The notes beneath the pieces are model-generated. The model ran no database searches. It saw only the letters and a list, made by a program, of their open reading frames with translations, and was not told the DNA's origin. Position numbers and translations under genes: made by a program. From NCBI GenBank assembly GCA_035048815.1, contig JAUCBN010000025.1:10192501-10256500 (forward strand): DNA of 64,000 nucleotides, written 5' to 3'. This document shows, one piece after another, positions 45,263 through 57,469 of this stretch; position 1 is the first letter of the stretch, and every line of letters begins with the position of its first letter. This DNA comes from Abelmoschus esculentus (lineage: Eukaryota; Streptophyta; Magnoliopsida; Malvales; Malvaceae).

Positions 45263-46798
45263 ATGGCAACTTACAAGCGATTTTCCCCAGTTAATGTTGA
45301 AGACCGTCTCAACAGGTCTTTCATTGCTCGACAATTGTTGGAAGAACAAGGTTACCAACACTCGGATGATGAAAACTACGGCATTGAGCATTATCTTTTC
45401 GACAGAATCAAGTGCCAAGATTGGGAAATTTTCTGCCTTCAACCTGCCCAGGCGAACGCTACCATCGTGCGGGAATTCTATGCGCACGGGCCCAGCAAAG
45501 ATTCCTTCTTTGTTCACTGCCGCGGCAGGCCTGTCCAGTTGGATGCCGAGACCATCAACGATTTCTACGGCCTCACTCCAAGCAATGATGTTCACGCTGA
45601 ATTCATGGAGGACATCACTGTCGAGGATTACGAGTTGATCAAAGATGACCTTTGCTACACGAATAATCCATGGGAAACCGATGCCCATAGAGGATCCGTA
45701 GCAAGGCAGAGCCTAAAGCCCGAGGCAAAGCTTTGGAACACCTTCGTAAAGAGACGCCTCATTCCCACATCCCACAACAGCACGGTGGACCGAAAACGAT
45801 TGGTGCTCATCCAATCGATCATCAACAAGAGGAGCATCAATGTCGGAGAGATCATCTTACGTGAAATTCACGAATGCGGTAAGAAGGATAGAGGACCATT
45901 ATATTTCCCATGTTTGATCACTGGTTTGTGTGTGGCCGCAGGTGTGCCAATCGAAGACACGGACGAATACACTCCCCAAAGGCGAGGATGGACCAGAGAC
46001 TTTTGCCATAAAGTAATGCAGATCACGCAGGCGGAGCCAGTGCAAGCAACGCTCTAGCAGTTTACTGCTAATACTGCTGTCGGGGCCTAGTGCACGGCAG
46101 GCATGCCAGACACTGCCCACACCTCTACCGCAGCAAACCCATACCAGGAGATATTGCAAAGGATGGCAGCGATGGACCTCAGGCAACAAAGATACATGGA
46201 GTATCAAAGAGATTTCAACGGCACATTAGCCCAAATGATGCTCCATGCTTTTCCAGACCAAGGGGCGTAATTTCCAGAATTTCCCAGCAATATGTTTGTC
46301 ACAACCGCCCCTTACACCGAGACTACACCAGATCCGGGAGGACCAAGGTCGTTCTTCCACGCGGGCCCTCAACCACAGTACCATGCTACCGGCCCATCTA
46401 GGGCAGTAGATTCTGCCGCGGCAGCATCTGTCAGCAGAAGACCATCCAAGCGGAGGGCAGTCTTCAGCACTCCACCGTGATCCCCAATCATCATGGGCAG
46501 TCTATCAACTGAGATAGACGCCTATGTGCACCAAAGCTCAACCGCCGCCGTACCGAGTACACACCATACCGGGGCAGCCACAACAATGGAAGGTGGAACG
46601 GACGTAATGATCACCGAGGAGATGACCGACGTGGAAGAAGGAAAAGAAGTGGAGGCTCCGATGCAACGGACACCACCCACAAGAGTCCAACCGCCCCGGC
46701 AAGCAAAAGCTCAACCATCGCCCTCACCAAGAACAAAGCAATCGACAGCAAGACCAAGGAGAAAAATTGTTACAAGCAGCTCTTCGGAGTCTCTTTAA
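45263..46798 (+). pseudogene. ORF2 of element C2
   Basis: 512 codons, same frame and length as in A. The first 264 codons are open: MATYKRFSPVNVEDRL, LEEQGYQHSDDENYGIEHYL, NATIVREFYAHGPSKDSF, CRGRPVQLDAETINDFYGL, LWNTFVKRRLIPTSHNST, INVGEIILREIHECGKKD, LYFPCLITGLCVAAGVP. Then four stops (46055, about 46088, about 46268 and about 46479) in the Gln/Pro-rich half. The end MGSLSTEIDAYVHQSS ... KIVTSSSSESL is conserved. The first half being open while stops gather in the second may only reflect chance. Function unknown. Confidence 0.8.
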
Positions 46799-47660
46799 TT
46801 TTTCATATAATTCAATATTATTTGATGTTGGTTTCTTTATATGCTGCTTATTTTTTCATATTTTGTTATCTGCTATTCTCTTCTAATATAAAGCATTGAG
46901 GACAATGCTTGGTTTGAGTTTGGGGTGCAGATTCACTGCCGAGGCAGCAATCTACTGCCGAGGCCATGCCAAGAAAAGGGAGTACTTAAGTGAAATTTTT
47001 TTAAAATTATTTTTTTATGCTCCCCGCCTTACTTGAATTAAATGCCTATACTTTTGCACTGCTTATCATCAGTATTGCCTTAGTTTATTCTTTAAGGCTA
47101 TAGAAATCTTTCTCCTTACCAAGATTAGGTCCTGTTAAGAAGGTTTAACCTTAGGATACTTAAGGATGAAAACTTAGAAGCTTACTATAAGATGAATTTT
47201 TAAACACTTTTGGGACTTGTTGGATTATAGGAATTCTTTTAATGAACTTAGGTGATAAAGACTTAGATTCTTGGGAAAATAACTAGAGGTGCCTATCACC
47301 GGCTCTAGGAAGTACTATTCTTCATGCTAGAGCTGCCCGAAATTGTCTCTAGTATGCTTTAAGGAATATTTACAAGAAAGAAGGAATTAGTGAAGAGAAA
47401 AACACAATCCTTGAGGTGCCCGAAATTGGCTCAAGAATTGGTTGTTTAGAAAAGAAGAGAATACTTAACCAAAGTCTACTTGTCTTCAACTTAGAGTTTA
47501 TCTAAGAAAGTCTTTAATCAAACTTGTCCACAAAAACACACACACTCACCAATTCTTATAGTTTGTTTCTAGGTAAAGCCTTGGATAGCCGAAAGGTTAA
47601 GTCTAAAGAATAGACATAGTTATGGTGGGGAGAATAGATGGAAACATAAGACCAATTCGA
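46799..47660 (+). other. 3' UTR of element C2, left part
   Basis: Non-coding. Polypurine-like module with ATTGAGGACAATGC and GAGTTTGGGGTG at 46916-46927. Its last 215 bp (47446-47660) recur, with several base differences, at 51061-51275 on the other side of the chromovirus LTR. Confidence 0.7.
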
Positions 47661-48231
47661 TAAACAACCCGGCTTGGACGGAACCGGAACTAACGGGTCA
47701 CACGGGGAATATCGAACAAAACCCGTTAAGGTCCAATTCGATAAACAACCCTAAAAACCGATATGTTTTTTTTTCTTCTTAACTAGATGCATAATTTGGT
47801 TCCTATGTGTGTCGAGGTCATGCGTAACGAAAAAAAGGAAACATTCGATTCACGATTGATCAATTCAATTCGCATATCAATACATAAGGATCAAAACGCA
47901 AATAATTCTTAATTCCAACAATAAACCGGTAATGCGATCTACCATAGTTCAATTAAACGTGCATAGCATACTCATAACAAAGTTCAGATCAAACGGACCA
48001 TTATTGCATCGTCAATTTCATGTTTCATATAATAGGGACCTAATTGTAAAGCTCACAATATCATAGGGACTAAAACTAACATTAACTTACCAATGCGAAT
48101 TCAAGTTAACATCATGCATCTTGGTGATATTACAACTCTCAATATTATTCATTGCATCTATATTCAATCGTGGAAAGACATTCGACCCTAAACGTAATTC
48201 TCCGCTCTTAAAATGTCATTTTTGGGTCAGG

Positions 48232-48402
48232 GGTATCGATACCCTATCGTGGAACTTAGTCTAGTTGCACTTCGAAGGCTCTTGGTATTGATACCCCCAT
48301 GGGTGGTATCGATACCCAAACGTCCAATGTGGTAATTGCATCGAACCAGGATTCGAACCACCCCAAAAATTAGCCTTGGGTATCGATACAGGTATCGATA
48401 CC
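48232..48402. repeat. Cluster of GGTATCGATACC palindromes
   Basis: Sites at 48232-48243, 48284-48295 (GGTATTGATACC), 48305-48316, 48379-48390 (last two bases CA) and 48391-48402. They lie inside the chromovirus LTR; the homologous LTR on the right has six (62046-62236). Confidence 0.85.
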
Positions 48403-49112
48403 CCCTGTGCACTTTGACAAGTTTGAACATTCTAAGTTAATTCCACCCATTCAAACATAACCATTAATCACCCTTAATTATATGCATAATTTCCTAAGCA
48501 CAAAGAACAATTTAAAGCACACATTTGTCACTTAAAAGATCCCAAACAATCTATAGGCATGCTTCCTAAAATATGATTTAAGATCAAAAATATTCATGCA
48601 TGTACATGCTTCAACAATCCAAGCAACACCATAGTCCATCAATTAACAACCAAAACATTATAGGTCTTATTACAACATTAACCAAAGCAAAAATCACACA
48701 CTTCACAAGGGTTTGATTTACACATTGCCAAGCTCCAAATTATTTGCCAAAACATACCAAAAATTGAGATAACCTTCCCCTTGGTTCCCTTGCTCCGAAC
48801 GTAGCCTCGAATACCACTATTTTTCTGCAAGTATGAAAAGAGAGAGCTTAAGCACAACATGCCTAGTGAGGAAGCTCTAAACAAGTTTAAAATCATTTAT
48901 AAAGTCATACTTACATTCTTCATGCTTATTTGAAATATGTAAAATCAAATCATGCTTTTCAATAATGTCAAATCATTTCATGTATCATGCACAAATAAAT
49001 CATTCCATTTCATATATGCATATTGGCTTTCTAGTGATCACTTAGTGTGAACTTTTAGTTCACCGAATACACGGATTCCTTTTTCCATAATTGGAGACAC
49101 TTGGTCTCAACA

Positions 49113-49350
49113 TGCATCGGTCGGACACATAGTCACCCTTGTATACATGTTACCCCCACTACGCACGGTCGGACACAAAGTCACCCTTGTTTAGGCATGG
49201 GTCAACTATATGCACGGTCGGACACAAAGTCACCCTTGTTTACATATAGGCAAGCTCTACACGCACGGTCGGACACAAAGTCACCCTTGTTTACATGTAG
49301 GCAAACTCTACACGCACGGTCGGACACAAAGTCACCCTTGTTTACGTGTA
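49113..49350. repeat. Minisatellite of about 50 bp, five units
   Basis: Units contain GCACGGTCGGACACAAAGTC and CACCCTTGTTTA, starting near 49113, 49163, 49212, 49263 and 49314. Located in the chromovirus LTR. ORFs crossing it are by-products of the repeat. Confidence 0.85.
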
Positions 49351-51060
49351 GGCATCATCATTATTCTCATTATTTTTATAGTGCACTCAATCCTAATGAC
49401 ATGTCATTTGTATTCGAATCTAAGGTTAGTGTCACTAAGCCAATATCAATTCCAATCATGCATGTTAACTTCCTGCTCATAATGCACTCATTACATGTTC
49501 ATCATGTGAACTAAAATCATGCTCAACGGCTTTATCAACATAGGGCAAATAACCTCATCATAATCCAAATTCTTTTTCATGCTTACATAAACCATGAATA
49601 CCTTAATAAACCATGCATTTTCAGCAATTAACACATGCATGCATCATTTCAGAATCAAATATATGCAATTTCAAAATCCTATTGAATCATTGTTCACATA
49701 TATGCCATTACCGAAAATAACCGAAAATCGAGGTAATGCATCAACATCATTTAAAACACTTACTCTTGAACTATTGAAAAGTTTTCACACTATTCCATAG
49801 CCCCCAAAACAGAACCGAACCAATGCGATTCACTTTAAACCCAAAACCACTCACCGACAAGCGAAACGAGCCCTCGCCGATGCTCCAACGGCAACGCCAA
49901 CGCACCAGCCACTTATGCACCTTCTTGCACTACCTATACAACATTAAAACAGAGCATATTCACATCACAACATGCTCAAAATAGCAGCCACATTAAACCT
50001 TCACAAAACTATCGAAAACCTAGCCGAAAAGACCGAAACCTAGCCGAAACGCATCCGAAACACCATCAGCCCAAAACCTAATGAATCTAGCATCTAATCC
50101 ACCTCAATTATGAACCAAAAACACTTCCAAACCATCCTTATACCACTAGCAACATAAGAACACCTAAAACAGCCCCTAAAACAACCAAAAACCACCTTAA
50201 AACACCACCGATTGCATTATTCCGGGATTAATTTGTTGTTAACTCATTTCAAGACTCAATCAATCATTTAATTGACATAATATCATAATTAAATCAACCT
50301 AAACCCAACATCAATTTAGATCTCAAAAGATTTCACAAAAACCATCATAAAACTCATAGATCTTGAATTAAAAACACAAAATAAAATCTCAATTGTTGAT
50401 GAGCAAGCCAATACTTGGGAATTTCAATAAAGAACCTTGATTTCCTTGAAAATGATGTTGATTTTTACAAAATTGATGAGTAGGTTTTGTAGAGAATGAA
50501 AGGATGAGTAAAATGAAATAAATCTCGTAGAAAATGATGAAGAAATCATCAAGAAATTGAAGAAATTTGGAGAAGAAGATGGACAGAAAATGAGAGAAAA
50601 TCTTGAGAGAAAAGATGGGAAAATGGGAAGTTACAAAAGAAAATGGAATTATCATCTAAAATAAAACAATTTTGGTGGATAAATCATTAATTAAAATAAA
50701 TTGGGTTTATGGCCCTCTAAGGATTCTAAGTATGGCTTACTTTCCAATTTAGTCACTAAAAATCCTTATTGCTGAAAATTACTAATTAAATCCCCGAAAC
50801 TTTCCCAAAAATTACAATTTGGTCACTAGCACAAAATTAAGCCCAATTAAAAATCAAATTAAAGTTCAAATAATATTCCTTTAACTTTAAAACACCTTAT
50901 TAATATTTTTAGAACCATTTCACAAAATTATTACTTATCCGATTAAAATAATATTATTTTAATTTTTCTCGGAATAACGAACCCTAGGAATCCGATTTGA
51001 CCCGTATCGAATTCCTCCAACTAACACTCAAACAACTAACCCTAAAACCGGGATGTTACA

Positions 51061-51330
51061 GTTTAGAAAAGAAGAGAATACTTAACCAAATTCTACTAGT
51101 CTTGAACTTAGAGTTTATCTAAGAAAGCCTTTAATCAAACTTGTCCACAAAAACGCACACACTCACCAATTCTTATAGTTTGTTTTTAGGTAAAGCCTTG
51201 GGTAGCCGAAAGGTTAAGTCTAAAGAATAGACATCGTTATGGTGGGGAGAATAGATGGAAACATAAGACCAAGAGAGAGTAAAGTTCGGCAAATTGATGG
51301 TTTGCATTGCTTGAGGACAAGCAATAGTTC
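51061..51330 (+). other. 3' UTR of element C2, right part
   Basis: Starts GTTTAGAAAAGAAGAG, repeating 47446-47660, then continues AAGAGAGAGTAAAG to the terminal module TTGCTTGAGGACAAGC. Non-coding. Confidence 0.75.
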
Positions 51331-51343
51331 GAGTTTGGGGGTG
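51331..51343 (+). promoter_or_regulatory. Polypurine tract of element C2
   Basis: GAGTTTGGGGGTG directly before the 3' LTR start. Confidence 0.85.
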
Positions 51344-52666
51344 TGATAAGTGCTCAACTCACTATCACTTTTTACACCTTTTATGGGCATTAATCACCGA
51401 ATTTACACCCACTCGGACCAAAGCATGTACTTAATGCGATATATTTAGAAGTTAAGCTTATAGAGATAATATTTACAGAAAAGGCAAGCTTTTAATGCAT
51501 TTTTATATCTGTGCAGGAGAACTATTGCCGCGGCAGCAACATTGCCGAGGCAGGACCTGATGCCGAGGTAGCAGCTGAGAGCCAGGAAGCAAGACTGTAG
51601 GCGATTGGTAGAGAAAAATCTAAGGGACGTGTCTGGACATAAAGCATATGGATCGGAGCTGGCTAGCATGAGGAAAAGCCCAAGACAAGGTCACGCGGGA
51701 AAGCCTCTTAGTTGAATTAAACTTGGAAATATTTTATTTATATACTTGACTTGTTCCCTACTCCAAGTTGTATTCTACTTAAGAAAGGTTTGCCCTAGAT
51801 CAAGCCTATATAAAGACCTAGCCGTCCAATGTATTAGACACCAATACCTAGAGAGAGAGTCGATTCATAGATTCAATGTTTTCTTTCTCTTAAACTATGT
51901 TCTAAGCTTTCTTAGGGTTTAGGTGAAGGTTGTTAGTATTTGTGAGAGGAGATTGTACTTTGTCTTTGTTTCAATGCAATAAAACTATCAAGGTTTGCTT
52001 ATCCTTTGTTATTCTTTGTTCTTGCATTTAATCCCGGGAGGGAAGTTTGTAAGTAATCCATTTATCTAGACTTGGGAGAATTAGATTCACGAAAGGGGTA
52101 AGTACGGTGTTTCAATCGCGAAATACTAACTCGGCCTAGGGATAGGTTAAGAGTTTCAGCGGCTAAAAGAAGTGTGAGATTGGTTGGCGAGTATAATTGA
52201 TTCACGCCGGGAGGTATCATCAAGGACTAGTCATCAACAGTACTTCGACTTAGGGATAGTGGAGGCATCCAAGGACACTTTGCCGAACTTTGGTAGAGTC
52301 CACCCACGAGCAAGGGATTGCCGCGGCGGACAGTATCGTCGCTGCCAAGGCAGTAATCTGCAGTGCTGCTGAGGCAGTGATATACGATTGCAATGGGCAG
52401 AGACAAGTCAATCAAATCCACAATACAACGCAACTGGATCCTGACCTTGCTCTCTACTATCAAATCTCTTTATTTTATTCAGTTATTTATTTCAGTTTAT
52501 CAAACCCAAAATTACTTGTGTTTTTATTTCTTTTTACAGAACAGGAAAACGAATAAGACATATTGAGTATACCAATCCTTGTGGAGACGATAATCCGATA
52601 AATACTTATCACTTATTACTTGCGATGTGTCCACTTGCACTGAACGCGCACTTTTGACACGCGACA
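51344..52666 (+). repeat. 3' LTR of element C2
   Basis: 1323 bp, TGATAAGTGCTC to ACACGCGACA, followed by the GACAC target duplication. TATA box 51807-51814. Its last 215 bp differ from the 5' LTR of C2 at ten or more positions, whereas the rest is close. Confidence 0.92.
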
Positions 52667-54590
52667 GACACAAGTGACCATGTTCTATAATGCCACGAAT
52701 GCCCCGACAGGGATGATGTTATTTGCCTCGGCGAACGGAACACTCCTTGATAAAGCACTTGAGGAAGCTATTGAGATACTAAATAAACTCGCAAAGAACG
52801 ATTTTCAATTCCCTACATCTAGGCGAGGAGGAGTAAGACGCCAAGCCACAATGAATGAGTTAGACACATCAAATTCAGTTGCAGCACAATTGGCCTCTCT
52901 TACCAAGATGGTGCAAAATTTGCAACTACAACAAAATACCCGTGAGGTTAAGGTAATTGATTCTTTTTTTGATTTATGTGGAGGTAATCGCAATTCATCT
53001 GACTGTATGAATCAAGAAACCGGTATGTATGTTGGAAACTATAACCGAACCAATGTGATGTCCAACACATACAATCCCTCATGGAAGAGGCATCCAAACA
53101 TATCATGGAGCAATCCTAACAATGCCTTAAACCCAACCACCCAACCCTCAGGATTCCAGCAACCAATGCAACATCTGCCGCCGCCGCAGGTCCAGCAGCC
53201 AATGCCGCAGCAGCAGATGCAGCAACAATCTGTAAGTTCCTTGGAAAATTCTCTGAAAGCATTCATGATGAAAATTGAGTCACACATGGCAGAGAATAGA
53301 AACTTCATCAAAAGAACAATTGCGTTCTTAAATAGGACTGAGATGAGGTTGTAGAACCAAGAGGCAACAATTAAGGCATTGGAAACTCAGGTTGGGCAGT
53401 TTGCTCAAAACATAAACACTAGACCACAAGGAGGACTACCTAGCAATACTGAAGTTGCTAAGGTAATGGGCCATGAACAGTGTAAAGCAATCACTACCAG
53501 GAGTGGTCTACAGTTGAACAAAAAGACAGAAATTCCAGCATGCAAAGTTCCATCATCAGACCCAGCAAGAGAGGAGGCTGAACAAACTAATCCTGATAAC
53601 GCTGCCCCAGCAGAGAACTCAGCAGCTCCTGAACAGTCTGCCGAGACAGCAATAACCCCAGTGGTGCCAGGTATTAAATTCCAAACTAAAGAAACTCTGG
53701 ATGAGATGAGACCAGCACCACCTTTCCCATAAAGATTGAAAAAGCAAAAATAGGACCATCAATTCAAGAAATTTCTTGATATTTTAAAGCAAGTCCACAT
53801 CAACCTACCATTCGTAGAGGCAATTGAACAAATGCCTAATTATGCCAAGTTCTTAAAAGACATTGTGTCTAAGAGAAAAATACTAGGTGAGTTCAAAACA
53901 GTGGCTGCTACCGAGGGATGCATCGCAATGCTACACAATCGCATGCCCCCGAAATTGAAGGATCCTGGATGCTTTATCATACCTTGTGCGATAGGTAAAA
54001 ATTATGAAGGTAAGGCCCTATGCGAACTTGGAGCAAGTATCAATCTAATGCCCAAATCTGTCTTCCAAAAGCTTGGAATAGGAAGGGCAAAACCTACAAC
54101 AATTATGCTCCAACTTGCGGATCGATCATATGTGCAACCCGAAGGCAAAATCGAGGACATACTGGTAAGAGTGGAAAAATTTATTTTTCTCGCTGATTTT
54201 CTTGTCCTTGATTATAAAGCAGATGATAATGCACCGATCATCTTGGGGAGACCTTTCCTTGCAACTAGACGCACCTTAATTGATGTGGAAAAAGGAGAGT
54301 TGACAATGAGGGTTAACGACCAACAAGTCAAACTCAATGCATTCCACAACTTAAAAAAATATGATGATCCAGAAGAGTGGAAGGTCATCCACACTACAGA
54401 CACCAGAACATCTTGCCGTGGCAGCATGCTCGGCAGGCTATTTGGCAAAAAGATCAAGCTCAAAGTGGAAGCAGCACATAAGGATGGACATAAAACAAAA
54501 GGGAGTGGCCAACATCTGAATTCTAATTCTGGCCAGCAAGAGATAAACACCTTAAGAGATGCATTTGCATGCACTCCTCAGGTGACTTAA
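52667..54590 (+). pseudogene. Gag-protease of element C1, part 2
   Basis: Continues part 1 (40259-40906) after element C2: TQVTMFYNATNAPTGMML, LDTSNSVAAQLASLTKM type text, knuckle DLCGGNRNSSDC in which the His is replaced by Arg, NPSWKRHPNISWSN, MPQQQMQQQ, RPQGGLPSNTEVAKV. Stops near 53352, 53730 and 53750. In the protease the active site reads ALCELGASINLMPKS: the catalytic Asp is Glu. FIFLADFLVLDYKADDNAP and ILGRPFLATRR also carry changes at conserved places. It ends FACTPQVT. Confidence 0.88.
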
Positions 54591-55072
54591 TCTCTTCCCT
54601 TATCTTTTTATATTATTATATTAGGTTTAGTTTATATTTATTTTCCATATCAATTTTATGCTTTAAGTATTTTTCTTGTTTGTGTTTAATTTTTTATTTA
54701 GGATAATAAAGCAGGAATAACAGAGAAGTAGTTCACAGCAGGAGGTCTGCAGCCGTGGCAGCACACAGTGTCCGAGCCGCAGCAGTTTCAACGGGCAGAA
54801 TAGTGTAACGGCTAGTCTGCCGAGATTTCTGCCGCGGCAGAAAAGGAAACGACATTAAAGACTAACGGCTACAAAACGGCTAGTGGTTCAAACAGTCACA
54901 AGGCCGAGGCCTATATAAGCAACCCCCTCCTCTTGAACTATTCACTCTTGCTTTCTTGTTTTCTTTTGAATACTCAACAATCTTGCTCTCACAATACTCT
55001 CTGCCTAACCTTGTTAAAATTCTCAGAATTCTTCCAAGAAAATATCCAAGAACTCAATCTCTCAAAATCTTT
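54591..55072 (+). other. Spacer and ORF2 promoter candidate of element C1
   Basis: Replaces the pol region of M. TATATAAG at 54912-54919 in AGGCCGAGGCCTATATAAGC, 161 bp before the ORF2 ATG. Palindromes such as CTGCCGCGGCAG near 54830. Confidence 0.6.
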
Positions 55073-56538
55073 ATGGCCACCTACAAGCGCTTTGCCCCAG
55101 CCAATGTTGAAGACCGCTTTAACAGGTCTTTCATTGCTCGGCAGTTGTGGGATTAATAAGGGTTCCAACACTCGGATGACGAAAATTATGGCATCGAGCA
55201 CTATTTGTTCGACAGGATTAAGTACCAAGAATGGGAAATCTTTTGCCTTCAACCTGCCCAGGAAAACGCTACCATCGTGCGGGAATTCTATGCGCACGGG
55301 CCCAGCAAAGACTCCCTTTTTGTCCACTATCGAGGCAGACCTATCTAGCTTGATGCCGAGACCATCAACCAATTCTACGGCCTCACACCTGACCATGATG
55401 TACATGTTGAATTCATGGAGGATATCATTGTCGAGGATTACGAGTTGATTAAAGATGACCTTTGCTATACGAATACTCCATGAGAAACCGGTGCCCATAG
55501 AGGATCTGTAGCAAGGCAGAGCCTAAAGCCCGAGGCCAAGCTTTGGAACACCTTTGTCAAGAGACGTCTCATCCCCACATCCCACAACAGCACGGTGGAC
55601 CAAAAGCGATTGGTGCTCATCCAATCAATCATCAACAAAATGAGCATCAACGTTGGAGAGATCATCTTACGTAAAATTTACGAATACGGTAAGAAGAATA
55701 GATGACCATTATATTTCCCTTGTTTGATCCCTGGTTTGTGTGTTGCCACAAAATTATGCAGATCACGCAGGCGGAACCAGTCCAAGCAACGCCCCAGCAG
55801 TTCACTACTGATACTACTGTCGGGGCCCAATACACGGCAGACATGCCAGACACTGCCCACACCTCTGCCGCAGTAGACCCGTACCAAGAGATACTGCAAA
55901 GGATGGCAGTGATGGATCTTAGGCAATAGAGATACATGGAGTATCAAACAGACTTTAACGGCACACTAGCCCAAATGATGCTCCATGCCTTTCCAAACCA
56001 AGGGGCGCAGTTTCCAGAATTTCCAAGCAACATGTTTGTCACAGCCGCCCCCTATACCGAGACTACACCAGCTCTAGGAAGACCGAGACCGTTCTTCCAC
56101 ATGGGCCCTCAACCACAGTTTCATGCTGCCTACCCATCTAGGGCAACAAACTCTGCCGCAGCAGCATCTGCCAGTAGAAGACCATCAAAAAGGAGGGCAG
56201 TCTTCAGCACTCCACCACGATCCCCCATCATCATGGGCAGTCTATCAGCAGAGATAGATGCCTATGTACATTAGAGCTCAACCGCTGCCGGACCGAGTAC
56301 ACACCATACCGGGGCAACCACAGCAAATGAAGGTGGAACGAACATCATGATCACCGAGGAGATTGCCGACGTGGAAGAAGGAGAAGAAGTGGATGCTCCA
56401 ATGCAACGGACACCACCCACAAGAGTCCAACTGCCCTGGCAAGCAAAAGCTCAACCATCTCCCTCACCAAGAACGAAGCAATCAGCAGCACGACCCCGAA
56501 GAAAAATTGTTATATGCAGCTCTTCGGAGTCCCTTTAA
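55073..56538 (+). pseudogene. ORF2 of element C1
   Basis: MATYKRFAPANVEDRF, then a TAA near 55153 after RQLWD. Further: NYGIEHYLFDRIKYQEW, NATIVREFYAHGPSKDSL, LWNTFVKRRLIPTSHNST, INVGEIILRKIYEYGKK. About 70 bp are lost near 55750 (joined at GCCACAAAATTATGC), which shifts the frame; the Gln/Pro-rich half continues QITQAEPVQATPQQFTTD, FNGTLAQMMLHAFPNQ, MGSLSAEIDAYVH and ends CSSSESL. At least five stops. It is the most damaged of the three ORF2 copies. Confidence 0.8.
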
Positions 56539-57456
56539 ATTTTTCATATATTCAATTTTATTTGCTGTTTGTTTCTTGATATGATGCTTATTTCTTTCAT
56601 ATTTTTGTTGCCCACTATTCTCTTCAAATATAAAGCATTGAGGATAATGCTTGGTTCGAGTTTGGGGGTGCAGAGCCACTACCAAGGCAGCAATCTACTG
56701 TCGAGGCCATGCCAAGAAAAGTGAGTAATTTAAGTGAATTTTTTTAAAAAAATTCATGCTCCCCGCCTTACTTGAATCAATTGCCTATACTTTTGCACTG
56801 CTTATCATCAGTATTGCCTTAGTTTATTCTTTAAGTCTATAGAAATCTTTCTCCTTACCATGATTAGGTCTTGTTAAGAAGGTTTAACCTTAGGATACTT
56901 AAGGATGAAAACTTAGAAGCTTACTATAAGATGAAATTTTTCAAACACTTTTGGGACTTGTTGGATTATAGGAATTCTTTTAATGAACTTAGGTGATAAA
57001 GACTTAGATTTTTGGGAAAATGACTAGAGGTGCCTATCACCGGCTCTAGGAAGTACTCTTCTTCATACTAGAGGTGCCCGAAATTGGCTCTAGCATGCTA
57101 TGAGGAATATCAAAAAGAAAGAAGGAATTAGTGAAGAGAAAAAACACAATCCTTGAGGTGCCCGAAATTGGCTCAAGAATTGGTTGTTTAGAAAAGAAGA
57201 GAACACTTAACTCAATTCTACTTGTCTTGAACTTAGAGTTTATCTAAGAAAGCCTTTAATCAAACTTTTCCACAGAAACGCACACACTCACCAAATCTTA
57301 TAGTTTTTTTCTAGGTAAACCCTCGGGTAGCCGAAAGGTTAAGTCTAAAAGAATAGGCATAGTTATGGTGGGGAGAATAGATGGAAACATAAGACCAAGA
57401 GAGAGTAGAGTTTGGCAAATTGATGGTTTGCATTGCTTGAGGACAAGCAATAGTTC
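56539..57456 (+). other. 3' UTR of element C1 with second polypurine-like module
   Basis: Non-coding. ATTGAGGATAATGC and GAGTTTGGGGGTG (56658-56670) mirror the terminal module at 57435-57469. Otherwise collinear with 27872-28782 of A. Confidence 0.7.
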
Positions 57457-57469
57457 GAGTTTGGGGGTG
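57457..57469 (+). promoter_or_regulatory. Polypurine tract of element C1
   Basis: GAGTTTGGGGGTG directly before TGATAAGTGCTC. Confidence 0.85.

Larger units (their letters stand above)
47661..51060 (-). repeat. Chromovirus-type LTR in the 3' UTR of C2, 3' end rearranged
   Basis: On the minus strand it starts TGTAACATCCCGG at 51060. It matches the solo LTR at 59962-62806 over its length. The far end is abnormal: the expected final bases (TGTAACCCCC in plus reading) are replaced by ATTCGATAAACAACCC, a short copy of text found again at 47732. The flanks are not a 5-bp duplication but a 215-bp repeat of C2 sequence. It contains a five-copy 50-bp tandem repeat and five GGTATCGATACC-like palindromes. 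Confidence 0.85.
40907..52666 (+). mobile_element. Non-autonomous Athila-derived element C2, nested in C1 gag
   Basis: 5' LTR 40907-42213, primer site 42220-42237, gag-pro 42314-44772, spacer, ORF2 45263-46798, 3' UTR interrupted by a chromovirus LTR (47661-51060), polypurine tract 51331-51343, 3' LTR 51344-52666. Perfect target duplications GACAC at 40902-40906 and 52667-52671. No RT, RNase H or integrase. Confidence 0.92.

Noticed and set aside
49101..49514. ORF with repeated HARSDTKSPLFT units
   Set aside because: Product of the 50-bp minisatellite in the chromovirus LTR; not a repeat protein and not a CRISPR array (units are tandem without unique spacers).
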